Origin: Ectocarpus siliculosus
Taxonomy: Eukaryota; Sar; Phaeophyceae; Ectocarpales; Ectocarpaceae
Length of the DNA stretch: 64,000 nt
NCBI GenBank assembly: GCA_000310025.1
Contig: FN649729.1
Span: 5,050,725-5,114,724 of the forward strand
Direction: 5' to 3'
The translations under genes and the position numbers were made by a program. The notes below the pieces were generated by a model. That model was not told where the DNA came from. It did no database searches and saw nothing but the letters and a program-made list of their open reading frames with translations. Every line of letters begins with the position of its first letter. The first letter of the stretch is position 1. Below are positions 34,532 to 45,842 of the stretch, one piece after another.

Positions 34532-35630
34532 GTATGCACTCACCTCCCATCACCTTTTGGTACCGTATTCTCTCTCTCTCCTCTCGGTGTGTGTGTGTGT
34601 CTGTGTATCCACGTTGTCTTTAAATTTTTGCTTTTTTTCTCTCTTCACCGCTCTCGCGTCGGAATGGTCTGTTGTTTGCTCCGATTCCAGCAACGGTGTT
34701 GTGTGCTCCGGTTCCGATAATTAATCCCCCTTCTAAAGGTCCGGAAAATACGAAATGTACACTCCTTTACTACCTCCACTCTCGATGGCTACCCCGGCCC
34801 ACTCCTCCCACTCCTCTGTAGCTACTCCGGCTTCGCACTCCTTCTGTTACTTCGAGAAAACATTGCCTTGGAATCGCTTCAAATAAAGCGGGGGCGCGCA
34901 GCGCCCAAAACCTTGTACACAATCTCAAATTTTCGGTTTTAGGAGACGATGTATTTATGTAGGAGACGATATTCACTGCACACAACGCTGCACACAACAT
35001 ATATATATTCTACATTACATCACATAGATATATAGGACGAAAAAAACAGATAGGACCATTGTTGGAAAGCTCCTATCAGCAGCGCGGCCGGTCGCGAAAA
35101 GCCTGCTCGATGCGCCTACGCCTACAAAAAACAAGATAACCTTTCACCTTGCCTATCTACTATATTGTCCGTGTTGTATATACATATACATGAGGGAGAT
35201 AATAATACCCTCCGCATGTAACAGACACCCTTGACATTCGGTGACGAAGCCTCCAACCGCACGCCTTCGTCTACCACGTCAGGCGGCAATGGTGAGAAAT
35301 ATTGTTCTCCCGTGCCCCTCGCACACACATAATAACCCCAACAACGAGAGGACAGACACCTGGCCGGACAAAAAGGACCAAGTAAATATGTTCTCCCGCG
35401 CCGCCCATTGTTATAGGATTCAGATGTGTAGACGGAACATAGAAGAGAATGGTTCCTTCTAGAAGGCGCGGAGAGATGTAACTCCCCGCGGAAGGATAAA
35501 ACAGGGGACAAGGATCTATTAATATTTAGTAGCCCCTGCTTGTACTGAGGATCCTGCGCCCCTTGGTGTCTTTCCTACCGATACCCAAGGCAACAGCTAC
35601 TGCTGCTGCTGTTCTCCAAGAGTAATAACA
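34532..35630. other. Non-coding; possible 5' LTR of gypsy element 2
   Basis: No gene. The segment from about 35216 (TGTAACAG) to about 35629 (AATAACA) has TG...CA ends and lies just before the second gypsy coding region. It could be its 5' LTR, but no partner copy exists to confirm this. A (GT)n run and T-rich tracts lie at 34580-34640. Confidence 0.3.
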
Positions 35631-35817
35631 AGTGAGTTCTTCTTCACGGGTCAACCAGACTTCATCACGCGTGCATACCACCACACTCGGCGTTGTCGGC
35701 TTCTTCGTACGGTGTTGTCTGGGTTGGCTGTGTCTTGGCACGGTTTGGTGCTTTAGGCTGCTGCTGCAGTTTTTTGCGCTCTCGTCCCAACCACAGCTTA
35801 GCTTCGCCTCGCTTATC

Positions 35818-38626
35818 GGTATGTCTCAACCTAGCGTCGGCTCTTCGGACTCTGCTTCGGCGAGTCCTGAGCATTCGGAACGTTCGCGTTCGCCAGTGTC
35901 ATCGCCCCGCGTAGCGACCTTCGGGTCCCCAGCAGCTGGTCGTCAGACCACACAACCGCTGTTGTCTTCGGACATTGCTCGCGCCGCTGACCCTGTTGCC
36001 GAAGCCGCTCGTTTGTCAGAGCTTCGCGCTCAACGCACACGGGAGAGGTTCGCCTCGCCGGCTTCGGCCGACGCTAACCCCGTGGGTGCTGTCCTCAAAC
36101 CGCCAGCACCCACACCTGGAACTTCGGTTTCTGCCTCTGTGCCTTTGGGTGTACCACAGCAGTCCGTCTCGTCGGCTGCTGGTGATGAGCTTTCTGAATT
36201 CCCGCGTGAGCCACATGTCGACTCGAATTTTCCTCTCGCTCCATCCACCGTTGAGCACTCTGCTCTTGGGACAGACATCGGTTTCGACCGTGTTGCTGGC
36301 CCTGTAGTACCGCGCTTGTCCAGTCGCTCGGCTTCTCGCAGCACGTTGCAATTTGACTATACAGTGCCGGCGATCCCTCCTTTTTCTTCTCGTAGCGATC
36401 GTGTACAAGCAGCGGCTCGCACTCAACGGCTTCGTGACCGCCGTGCATCTGCTTCAGTGACATCACCGCTTGCAGATTCCGCCGCATCACATCCGTCTGT
36501 TCCAGTAGTTTCGACTACACGGGTGATTTCGATTGTCTCTGGTACACTCCCCACCGTAGCGTCGGCTACCCCGACCCTTTCGGTCGCTTCCAATGCATTT
36601 GATTCCGTGGTTTCGCCCACACAGGCAATTTCGTTTTGCCTCCGATGCTTTAGCTTCAGTAGTTTCGACTACATATGCGGTTTCGACTGCTTCTGATGTA
36701 CCTGTTTCTGCGGTCTCGACTGCGGCAGGTGTATTTGCCTCCATCCCTTTAGCTCCGCCTCTATCCACAGTTTCGACTGTTCGCGGTGCTTTTGCCTTTG
36801 CAGCCCCACCTTTGCGTGCCGTTTCGACGCTGCGTACTGTGCCGTCTGCCCCCCCACATGCCTTTCATGTTCCCACTACCGGTGCACCTGTTTCTGCGGT
36901 TTCGACTGCTGCACGTGTACCCTTGCCCATTCCGTTAGCCCCGCCCCTACCCACAGTTTCGACTGCTGGCGATGCTATTATTCCTGCAGCTACGCCTCTG
37001 CGTACCGTTTCGACTCTGCGTAAAGTGTCGTCTGCCCCCTTCCCCGCCCCCACTATCTTCACACAGGGCCCTGTGCCGGCTGCTTTGACTGCTGTACACA
37101 CCGCTGTTTCTATGCCCGTAGATGCGCCTCTACCCGCATTTTTCACAGATTCACGTGTTCACACGGCGGGTCTCGAGCCTACAGTTTCGACTGATTTTGC
37201 CATGCTAGCTTCTGCTTCGGCGCCCCTAGCTGCGACTTCGATTGTTTTCGCAGTGCCCTCTGCCGCTGCACCTTTTACTTTTTCTAACATGGTGCCCCCA
37301 CCCCCCCCATGCTTTCCTCATCGCATGAACGTGCTGCTACGGCTGATGCCTTGCTTCGTCTTGAAATCGCAGAGCGCCGTAACCGCCATCTCTACGATCC
37401 TTCGCCGTACTGCGATGGTGGCCACGGCTCCTATGGTCAAGCCCGAGACGACGTCTTCTGCTGGGCTGTCGAATCCAGAGCTTCGGGCTTCAACCACCGG
37501 TGGCGGAGCGAGGTCCGAAGTCACCGGCAGGCCGGCCGATCGTGTCCCGATGGTCCTACCCCCCGCGGCGTCTGCGACTTCGGCTACCACCGCTGCTTCG
37601 GCGGTGCCCTCGGCTTCGGCCACCACCGCTGCTTCGGCGGCGCCCTCGGCTTCGTCCGCCACCCCTGCTTCGGCAGTACCCCCAGCTTCGGCCACGGCTT
37701 CGGCCACGGCTGCACCCCTCTCCTGCCCGCTGTGGCTCCCTCAGGCTCTGTGGAACGTCATGTCCGCGGAGGCACGTTCGACCGCCTGCACGGACGCCGT
37801 TCGCATGGCGAGCGGCGCGGCCGTCGATGCCGACCGAGCGGCCGTCCAACAAGCACAGGACGACCTCGCCAACGAGGAGCTCCATCAGGAAGTCTCCGCC
37901 CGCGAGGAGGAGCTCAAGCTCCTGTGAGTGACGCGAGCTTCTAACGCGCAGCAAATCCTCGATGTCGAGGCTCTTCAAAAGAAATTCGACCATCAGCGGA
38001 GTCAGCTGGCCGCCACCCTGACGGCAGACCGGCGCCAGGAGGACGCCCTTGTCGAAGCTGGCCGCAAGGCCGGAAAACGGCGTGATCAGAACCTCCGTGA
38101 ACGTGCGGCGCGGTCGCCCCGCGTCTCGGGAGCCGGCGGGAGAGCTGTTTTTGCACCGACCACCTCTGCCGCCTCGTCTCGCACGTATGCGGCTGCAGCT
38201 TCCTCCAGCCCGGTCACCCGCTCCTCGTCGTCGCGGCACGGTCCCATCACCTTCGAGTCCGGCGACTTCAGGTTCACCCCGGCCAAACTGGCTGATGTGG
38301 CGCAATACCATCAGTTCAACTTCCTTCCTGGGGATAGCCAATTGGTCAGGGACTTGGCCACGGAAGTGGCCATCGCGTTGCCGGCGGTCATCACCATCCA
38401 GGAGGCGGTGGATGTGGCCAACACCTCCCGTCCGGATCTTCGGGATCTGGCCGGCCGTTTCCTCGCTGGGATACGCACGGCCAACGCCCACGCCACTGCT
38501 CCCGTGGGTGTACCCTGGCTGCAGTGGCCCGTCTTCGGAGGCCTCCGGTGGGTTCCAGCAGCCAGCGCCGGGTCGTGTCAAGAAAGCACAACCGTCACGT
38601 TCGAGTCGGGTGAGTGGTCCTGGTAG
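35818..38626 (+). pseudogene. Gag leader of gypsy element 2, Ser/Ala/Thr-rich
   Basis: Starts at an ATG (MSQPSVGSSDSASASPEHSE) and runs about 270 codons to a frameshift near 36640. It continues in a second frame with repeated V-S-T-rich blocks (APPLSTVSTVRGAF, APPLPTVSTAGDA). A poly-C run at about 37305 marks a further local shift. Around 37800-38060 a coiled coil follows (AVQQAQDDLANEELHQEVSA, ALQKKFDHQRSQLAATL), interrupted by one in-frame TGA (37925-37927). The last part (about 38230-38560) reads ITFESGDFRFTPAKLADV. The leader resembles a disordered Gag extension; I know no family for it. The TGA could be a lesion or a leaky stop. Confidence 0.55.
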
Positions 38627-40725
38627 CTCGGGAGAGAAGTCTGGCTGGAGCTCGGCCGGAGCATCGCGTCGACCCCCGGAGCCCTCGTCCTCTTCGGTGG
38701 GCGGGAGCCGGGAGAGAAAGGTGGCCAAGCGTGGCGGATGGCGCTCGTGGCTCCAAGAGCAAGAGCGGGACCGGGTCGGGCTCAGACACCAGCTTGTCCC
38801 GCAAGCCGGGCCGCCAAAGGCAAGTAGTTCCGTCCCTTATGGACGCGACTTCAGGTGCTCGTTTCTTTTTGCGTGATGATTTTGTTCCTCCGGCTTCGGC
38901 CCCCCCCGTTTCTTCGGAAACTCGTGTTGCGTTTTCGAACCTTCCGGCTTCAGCCCCCCCTGTTTTTTCTACCGCTCACCACGCTGTAGATTCAGGAATC
39001 GTGCAGAACCCTGGGTTTTCGCACCCAACCTCCCCCTCGGCGTTTGTACCACCTGTGCCGGGTGTTCCGCATGTTGTGTTGTCTTCGGACCATGCTCCCC
39101 CTGCTGCTTCGGTAGCTGCTGTCACACCCCCCGTTGTTATTGATGATCGTGTTGTGCCACTTTCTTCGAACATCGCACATGCTCGTCAAGCCACGATTGA
39201 TGCGACCGATGCTAATGCACGTGCGGTTCATGTCACCACAGTGAAACGCGCGTACATCACCCTCAACTTGAAAAAAGTCGAGAGTGTCGCTACCATGTCC
39301 TTTCCTGCAACTCTGTTGCCGGGAGATGGCTATGAACAGCTTCTTCACACAACACGTACGGCTTTATCCGACATTTCGTTGTTGTGTGATGAGCAGAGTG
39401 ATGGGTTGCATGGTACCGATTTCGTGCGTGGGTGGGAACGACCCCTCGAAAAGAAACTTTTGAGTGCGATCACCCCTTACAAGCCCTCCACTGCCGATCT
39501 CGTCCTCTCCATCACTGATTACTTTCAGCAGGTGAAGAGAAGCCTGGACGGCGGCGCCACTGGACCAGAAGCTTTTCAGTTGCTGTTGCGTCATCTTGCA
39601 GAGCAAGTTGATGTCGGCGATCGTCAAGAGTCGTTTTTTACGGCTACAACAATTTGGCGTAGCAGATGGTACTTCTTTCGCGGATTACCTTCGTGCTTTC
39701 CGTTCGTTGGTTTCGTCTGTGACTGGCTCTGAGCGTACTCTGGCTCCTAGTGTATCCATGGTTCTAAATAGTGCGGCATTCGGTCTGCAAGCAGTTTCCG
39801 AGTTTGTCTCCGGTTTTGTACCCGTGTGCTCTGGCCACGGCTGTCACACCCTTTGCGTCGATTGCGGATATGTGGGAGGCGTTCGCGCCTCTAGCGACAA
39901 ATAAAACCCCGGCTATCGGCGGTTCATTTTTTTGTTCGTTGTCTTCGACGCGTGGCTCCTCGCAGCCTCGGCGGTCCCAACACCGCGCTGCCGCGCCTTC
40001 GGGCCAGTGGACACCAGGTTCTGCTCAGAACCCTGTAGGTTTGCCGGTACAATCGCACGATGCCGACCCTTTCACACGCAACTATAATTCTTGGCGTGCC
40101 TCGCAAGCCGATTGGTCTGATGTATACGCTCTCACTTCTAGTTTTCGTAACACGGATGATCCTTTGTTGTGGACTCCTTTGTTGACACAAGAGGCTCGCC
40201 TTCCGCGAAAGCAGGAATCACTGTCTGAACTGCTCGGGTGAAGACCATTCCATGAAGCAATGCGTTGCACCGTTCACAAATTCTAGTGGGTTGTTGAACC
40301 CCGAGTTGGGCCTCCTCAATGACGATTCTGCTGCTTTTAGACGTTGGCAAGGCCGTATGCGGTCTTTTCGCCGAAAAAGTGCGGACAACCGCCAAAACAA
40401 TCAGGGTAGACGCCACCAGCACTCTTCCTCTTTGTCCTCTCAGCGTCGAAACCACGCTGGAAATCGCCGTTCCGACGGTGGTAGTTCCCCTCACACTCAT
40501 CAGACACAATCGCACTACAGTGGGAATGCCCCGGGAAATTCTGCGGGTAACTCTCACTCTCAGCAACACCCTTCGGTCAACACCCACCACACTGGTGCTC
40601 TGTCCCTCTATCAACCACAAACACATGCACACACCGGTCCTTCGTCTGGCATCATGGTTTCGACCAATCACAATGCCCGTCAACCTGGCAACTTCCAAAA
40701 TGATGGTCGTTCTCGCAGCGGATGA
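38614..40725 (+). pseudogene. Gag capsid and nucleocapsid-like region of gypsy element 2
   Basis: The frame 38614-39732 carries a Pro/Ala-rich linker, then a helical capsid-like part (YITLNLKKVESVATMSF, LLHTTRTALSDISLLCDE, ITDYFQQVKRSL). After a frameshift near 39640 it goes on with GTSFADYLRAFRSLVSSVTG. After a second near 39775 it continues with SIADMWEAFAPLATNKTP to a stop at 40241. Downstream (40252-40725) lies a basic His/Gln/Asn/Ser-rich tail (GRMRSFRRKSADNRQNNQGR) that would bind RNA. No CCHC zinc knuckle is visible. The assignment rests on position and pattern. Confidence 0.6.
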
Positions 40726-42080
40726 CTCATCGGCGGTGGTTCGCCTACTTCCCTCGGACCGCCTTCAGCATCTTCGGGGACTTCGTCTCGTTCTTCACAA
40801 GACGCTCGTGTGTCACGCTCTGTTGCCCCTAATACTTCGGTTTTATGCAACCACGACAATACTTCGGTATCTGTCGCGCCGCCACACACTGTTGCCTCTA
40901 GCACTTCGGTCTTACGCGACGATAACCACACTTCGGTGAATGTTATCCCTTCTGGTACTTCGGTGCCGCACAATAACAACCATACTTCGGTATCCGTTGT
41001 TCTCCCAGTGTTGATCAGGTCTGTATCCAGACATATGCTCTCGTCCCACCTTCTTCATCGCACTTATCGTCTGCCACCTCTGCGTCTCTGCCTCTTCGGG
41101 CTGGCGCTCCGTCAGAAACTAACCAGTCTGGCGCGAGTGCGGCCTTGAGGTGCGGGAACAGAACCGTAGGACCTTCGGGGCCATTGAGTACCGCTCGTTT
41201 GTCGGGCACCGCTCGTTCGTTCCCCCCGTCGTCTGCAGATCAGACCGGCCGTAGCCATGCGCTTTGGACGATTGAGGAGGAATCGCCTGAATTGGTTACC
41301 TCGGGTGAATCTTCGGATACGCTCAACTCGTCTGTGCTCGCTTCCGTTGAGGGTTCGCCCTCGATTGTTGCACCGGTAGCTAACTTTACTGGTTCCGACC
41401 GGCAAGTTGCAGGGTCAAATATTCGCCTGGCTTCGAATCACATTGTTCTCTTGGTCCCGACGGCCGAACACCATCAGATTCCGCCACGAGATATTTCGAA
41501 CATGGATCGTCTTGGAGCGCTCCATCCCTTCCGACGCACGCTCGCCCCACGGCGCCCAATACCAGGCCGCCGCGACCGACGTCGACAGTGTTGACACCAC
41601 CGCTTCGGGAGACCCTCCCGGCGTGACCTCCGAACAGCCGGCGGTCTCGCGTACCTTGTCACGGAGGAATGGCCAGGAGCACCACGCCCGGTTTGGTTCT
41701 TTAACCGACCCGGCCTTGGCGGCCGTTCCTAGCGAAAGCGGCCTGTTGAATGACACCTTACGAGGAGTTTCTTCAGGTTTAGAATTGGGGCGCACCCAGC
41801 GCGATATCGCTGGCCCAATTATTGCGAACAATCCGGCTCCGGTCGGTTCTTCGCCGGTCTCTGACATACCCGAGACTGTCCCCATGGACGTCCATGCCGT
41901 ACATTACACTGCGGGCGTTTCGGCTGCCTCCGCTTCGGCTACACCAGCTTCGGCTGCCACCTCAGTTTCGGCTGACCGCACTCCAGGTGTTTCGACTTTT
42001 GCAGTTCCCTCTGTCTTCGACCCGTCTAACGAGTATTGTACTCCTGACATGGTCTTCTTTAGGCAGCCCTCCTCTCCGCG
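40726..42080 (+). other. Low-complexity linker of gypsy element 2, NTSV repeats
   Basis: Open but low-complexity sequence between the nucleocapsid-like tail and the NADAR domain. At 40840-41000 a segment of 17-20 codons with NTSV or HTSV at its core recurs about five times. From 41407 one frame runs into the NADAR domain and includes an Ala/Ser-rich stretch (SAASASATPASAATSVSA). Confidence 0.6.
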
Positions 42081-42089
42081 GACACCGTC

Positions 42090-42494
42090 GACTTTTGTGG
42101 TCGATGGAGTGGTATACTCGTGTGCTGAGCAGTTTTTCGCTGAGGAAAAAGCTCGTCTTTTCGACGACCATGTAGCGCTTTACAGCACATCATGCGCGTG
42201 TCCGATCCTGCCTTGCACAAGAATTTTGGCCGCGGTGTCCGTGGTTTCGACCCACCTCTTTGGGAACGCGAGCGCGAAAATATTATGCTCTTACACAAAA
42301 TTTAGTCAAAACTCCGAGTTGCGCGATCATCTTCTCGGATCTGGCGACAAAATCCTTGCCGAAGCCAGCCCCTACGACCGTATTTGGGGCATTGGCCTTC
42401 AAGCCGATGATCCTGACGCTCAATACACCTCTCGATGGCGTGGCCTCAATTTGTTGGGCAACGCCCTTCAACGAGTACGCAGTCTTTTGCGATG
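42090..42494 (+). pseudogene. NADAR (YbiA/DUF1768-like) domain in retrotransposon
   Basis: The three successive frames give the complete motif series of the NADAR family in order. Frame 1 reads VVDGVVYSCAEQFFAEEKARL. A shift near 42178 opens frame 2: HIMRVSDPALHKNFGR, GVRGFDPPLWERERENIM. A shift near 42300 returns to frame 1: KFSQNSELRDHLLGSGDKIL, LAEASPYDRIWGIGL, WRGLNLLG. These match the N-terminal E-x-x-F/Y-x-x-x-K, the GR...GFD...W-x-x-x-R helix and the L-x-E-x-S-P-x-D-x-x-W-G-I-G core known from YbiA. Known members hydrolyse N-glycosidic bonds, either of riboflavin-pathway intermediates or of ADP-ribose on guanine. Two frameshifts break this copy. I infer that it was part of the Gag-Pol polyprotein; its role is unknown. 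Confidence 0.87.
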
Positions 42495-42749
42495 TAATGC
42501 CCCGCCACCCGAGCGCAGCTCTCGTTTGCTGCCCCCCAGCGATCACGTTTCGACGTCATCTCAACACAACGCGGTCTATGAAGTTAGCCCTTCCACACAC
42601 CAACGTCTCCGGACGACCTCAAGCCCTCCGTCGACTGAACGATTCGCGTCATTTTCACAATACGCTGCGAATGTTCCATCGGATCATGACACTGGTCTTC
42701 CGGGTGCACCCCGCCATCCTCTTCCTCTTCTTTGCTTCCTGAGCAAGGT

Positions 42750-43140
42750 CCGGATTTGGTTGATGGTGTTGTTATCATCGATGATGACTCTTTCACCACC
42801 CAAATCCTCACTCACAGTGGTTCAGCTTCTGTTCAGTTTGGATGTGTTGCCCTTTTGGACACGGGTTCCCCGTAGTCTTTTATTAGTGCATCTGCGTGGG
42901 AATCCATGAAAGCCGCTTCGGCCGCTTCGTCGTTGTCTGAGAAACAAACCCAACCTCGCTGTTGGGGAGGTTTCGGCGAAACTTCGACTATTGTCCGTTC
43001 GAGCGTGCAGTTTCTTCGCAAGCGCCTGCCTACTTCCTCTCTCGCTGTTTGGGCGTACGTTGTTCCCGATGGTGTCATGCATCATGATGTGCTCCTCGGG
43101 AGAGACAGTTGGATGCGGTTTAGCGACCGCTCTTACCGCA
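42750..43140 (+). pseudogene. Aspartic protease of gypsy element 2
   Basis: Frame 42822-42875 reads FGCVALLDTGSP, the retropepsin active site D-T-G, then a stop. A neighbouring frame continues with AWESMKAASAASSLSEKQ and DGVMHHDVLLGRDSWMRF, the C-terminal strand with Leu-Gly-Arg-Asp that many Ty3/gypsy proteases share. One nonsense or frameshift lesion separates the halves (about 42873). A short segment before it (VIIDDDSFTTQILTHSG) probably belongs to the same domain. Confidence 0.7.
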
Positions 43141-43829
43141 CTTTGCGTGCGAAACGCCCTGGTGACCGTGTTTTTGGTGAGCTTACTCTGGCTCAGCATG
43201 GCAGTTGCGGTGCCACCGCATTTGCTCACGATTTGCCTTCCACAGATGGTAACTACCAACTTCGCTATGCTGGGAAACATTCCGTCCAACTTCACCCCGA
43301 ACATAGCCTTGTTCCGGTTAATTTGGTGCGCAGCGATGGCTCTCCAGAGCTCTCGTAGGTAACTATCTGGTGGATATTCTTCCACAATGTGCTATGTTTT
43401 CTTCCGAGGAACATTTTGTGCAAAATGGTTGCCAAAGACTCCCGCTCGCGGGTATCTCTTCCCTCTAACCAGGCGACATTCTGGGTACAGCTTCGGCTCC
43501 CCTTCTTCGCGTGCCTCTCAGTGCTGTGTCTCGTCACAGTTTGAGCGATGGTCTTCAATCTGCGGCTCAAGATCCCACCGCTGCTTCGGGCAACTGGGTT
43601 CCGGGTCCTGTTTCGACAGGTGGCATTGATTCGTCTGCCGAGCGTCGCATTGATGACCCCTTCGTGTACAATTTGCATGAGCGACCCGCGCCGTCGCCAC
43701 GCGGCAAAGAGGACCCTGGTTCTGCCAGTGCTTCTCTTTCGTCGCCTCCGCCTGCTCTTCTCGAGCGGTTGACGTCCGAACAACGTCAGAGTTTTTCCCG
43801 CGTGTAGGATAAGCTCCGCTGCCATCTCC

Positions 43830-45310
43830 GTGAGATTTCTTTTGGTCTCCATGGTCCGGGTTGGACTCCAGATGTCATCACTCAGCTTGGTAACGTCCTG
43901 TGCGACTATCATGATGTCTTCTCGAGTTCCCCCACCGACTTTGGATCTTGTTCGCTTTTTCCTTTCATGCTTACAGTTCCTCCAGGCAGTGCACCCGTCA
44001 CGTCTCGTCCATACCGCGTTAACCCCCCGGTGGCGAAACAAGTTGACGCGATCCTTGATCAATATCCTGCGGCTGGTCTGATCCAACATTCGACCTCGCC
44101 CTACTCGAGTCCCGTGGTAGTCATACCGAAGAAATCTGGTGGTGTTCGCATCACTGTCAATTATCGCAAGCTCAACAAGCTTTGTGCTTTGAGCCAGCTT
44201 CCGATCCCTCGAGTTGGTGATACTTTGAACAAGTTGTTGAAAGGGCGAATTTATTCCCTTTTTGATAAGAAGTTTTCGTTCCACCAAATCACGGTTCACC
44301 GTGACACAGTCCCTTTGACGGCGTTCGTGACGTCTTCCGGGCTTTTTGAGTGGTTGAAGATGCCTCAAGGCAGTTCTGCTGCCCCTGGGTGGTTTTGCAA
44401 GGTGGTCAACGAAGTCATCAAAAATCTCCACGGTGTTGCATCGTACTTGGATGATGTGATCGTTTTCGACGACAACCCTGCTTCTCATGTTGATACCAGC
44501 GCGCTCTGTTTGAACGTTTGCGTACACACAACTTGAAACTCGCCCCACCGAAGGCCACCATTGGCGCTACCGAAGCGGACATCCTCGGCCACACCATCTC
44601 TCCCGACGTTGTTCGGCCTAACGGGGCCAAGGTTGCGGCCCTCACCCAAATGCCCATGCCCAAGGATGTTAAGCAACTTCGCTCCTTCTCGGCGGCCTCA
44701 GCTACTACCGCAAGTTCCTTCCCAATATGGCTACGCGGATTCGACCTCTGACCACTCTTCTCTAGAAGCAGGCGACGTTCGTCTTCACCCCTGCCATGGA
44801 GCAAGCTGTTCGCGTCCTGCTGCCTGAGTTACCCAACCCTCCTGTCTTGGTTTATCCGGATTGGGATGCCGTTTCGGACGGCTCGCGACCTTTCCGTCTC
44901 TACTGTGATGCTAGTCGCGATGGGTTCGGTGGGACTCTCGAACAAGAACAGAACAGCCGGATGGCTCCATCCGACCCATCGTTTCCATCAGCCGAGCTAC
45001 TTTGGACTCTGAACGTCATTGGACTCCCCTCGACCTCGAGGCGGGTAGCATCGTGTGGTGTATCAACCGACTTCGCGGTTATTTGTGGGGTACGCAATTT
45101 CGCATTTTTACCGACCACGAATCTCTTGAGCATTTTGCCAAGGTGGGAGAGAACAATGAACCGCGTTCAGCGTTGGCTCGAATTTCTTACCGCCTACAAT
45201 TACACTCTCGAGTACCGCAAGAGGGTTCCGCAAATGGCAACGCTGATTTCCTCTCTCGCCTTCCGATCGATGCGGCGGAATGTGACCGATCTGGTCGCAG
45301 CCGCTTGACA
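43830..45310 (+). pseudogene. Reverse transcriptase and RNase H of gypsy element 2
   Basis: The best-preserved part (43967-44536) reads RPYRVNPPVAKQVDAIL, SPVVVIPKKSGGVRITVNYR, FDKKFSFHQITVH, FEWLKMPQGSSAAPGWF and VASYLDDVIVFDD, with the Y-L-D-D catalytic box. After frameshifts the thumb (LGHTISPDVVRPNGAKVAAL, QMPMPKDVKQLRSF) and the RNase H domain follow in alternating frames: LYCDASRDGFGGTLEQEQ, LEAGSIVWCINRLRGYLWGT, FTDHESLEHFAKVGENN and NGNADFLSRLP. The catalytic Asp (CDAS), Glu (LEAGS) and Asp (TDHESL, NADFLSR) are all visible. At least four frameshifts prevent a continuous product. A linker to about 45632 follows instead of integrase. Confidence 0.9.
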
Positions 45311-45627
45311 CCGAATGACGATGAGGAGAGCGTGTTCTTCATCCGCTCTTGTGGCCTTACGCCTTCTGGCCATCGCGCCGTGGGTGTTGGCTTGGGTGGG
45401 CTCGTCCCCACTTCCCCGACTTCGGTCTTGGGTGGGCTGGCCCCCTCTACAGATGATTTCGTCGACTTCCGTCGGCATGGTCCACGTCTCTCGCCGTCAG
45501 GCCTTTCGTCTCCACCTAGCATCTGGAACATGGCACCCTGGATGTCCAAGAAGCTCCGCGAGTTGCCTCCTTCGAGACTGCGTAAGCGGGCCCTCGTTTG
45601 GTCTGGCTCCTTACACTCTTCGGTGGA

Positions 45628-45650
45628 GGGTTAGGGTTAGGGTTAGGGTT
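45628..45650 (+). repeat. Interstitial telomere-type repeat (TTAGGG)
   Basis: Almost four perfect TTAGGG units lie exactly where gypsy element 2 breaks off, before its integrase. The sequence to the right (AACCTTGGTGG) is unrelated to the element. The tract is too short to be a telomere and marks a joint. Confidence 0.9.
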
Positions 45651-45842
45651 AACCTTGGTGGTACGTAACGTGCGTAAGGTTGTTCGGATAGATTAGATTG
45701 TTTTCGACTAAGTATTCCAACATCCGAGCATCTCCGTTGTTTTTCGTTAAAAAGGGGTCCTCGCCCGCCTATCTATGAGTCATTGATCGTCACTGGGTTA
45801 ATGTAACATCCGCTTGTTGTCCACCCACAAACAAACGTATGC

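Larger units (their letters stand above)
35631..45632 (+). mobile_element. Large Ty3/gypsy element 2 with NADAR domain
   Basis: A roughly 10-kb Ty3/gypsy element. Order: Ser/Ala/Pro-rich Gag leader (35818-38620), Gag capsid-like part (38614-40240), basic nucleocapsid-like tail (40241-40725), low-complexity linker (to about 42080), NADAR domain (42090-42494), aspartic protease (42750-43140), reverse transcriptase (43830-44540) and RNase H (44540-45310). The sequence then stops at a TTAGGG tract (45628-45650). No integrase or 3' LTR is present, so it is 3'-truncated. Frameshifts are frequent. The words CTTCGG and TTTCGAC are strikingly enriched along the plus strand. Confidence 0.88.
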
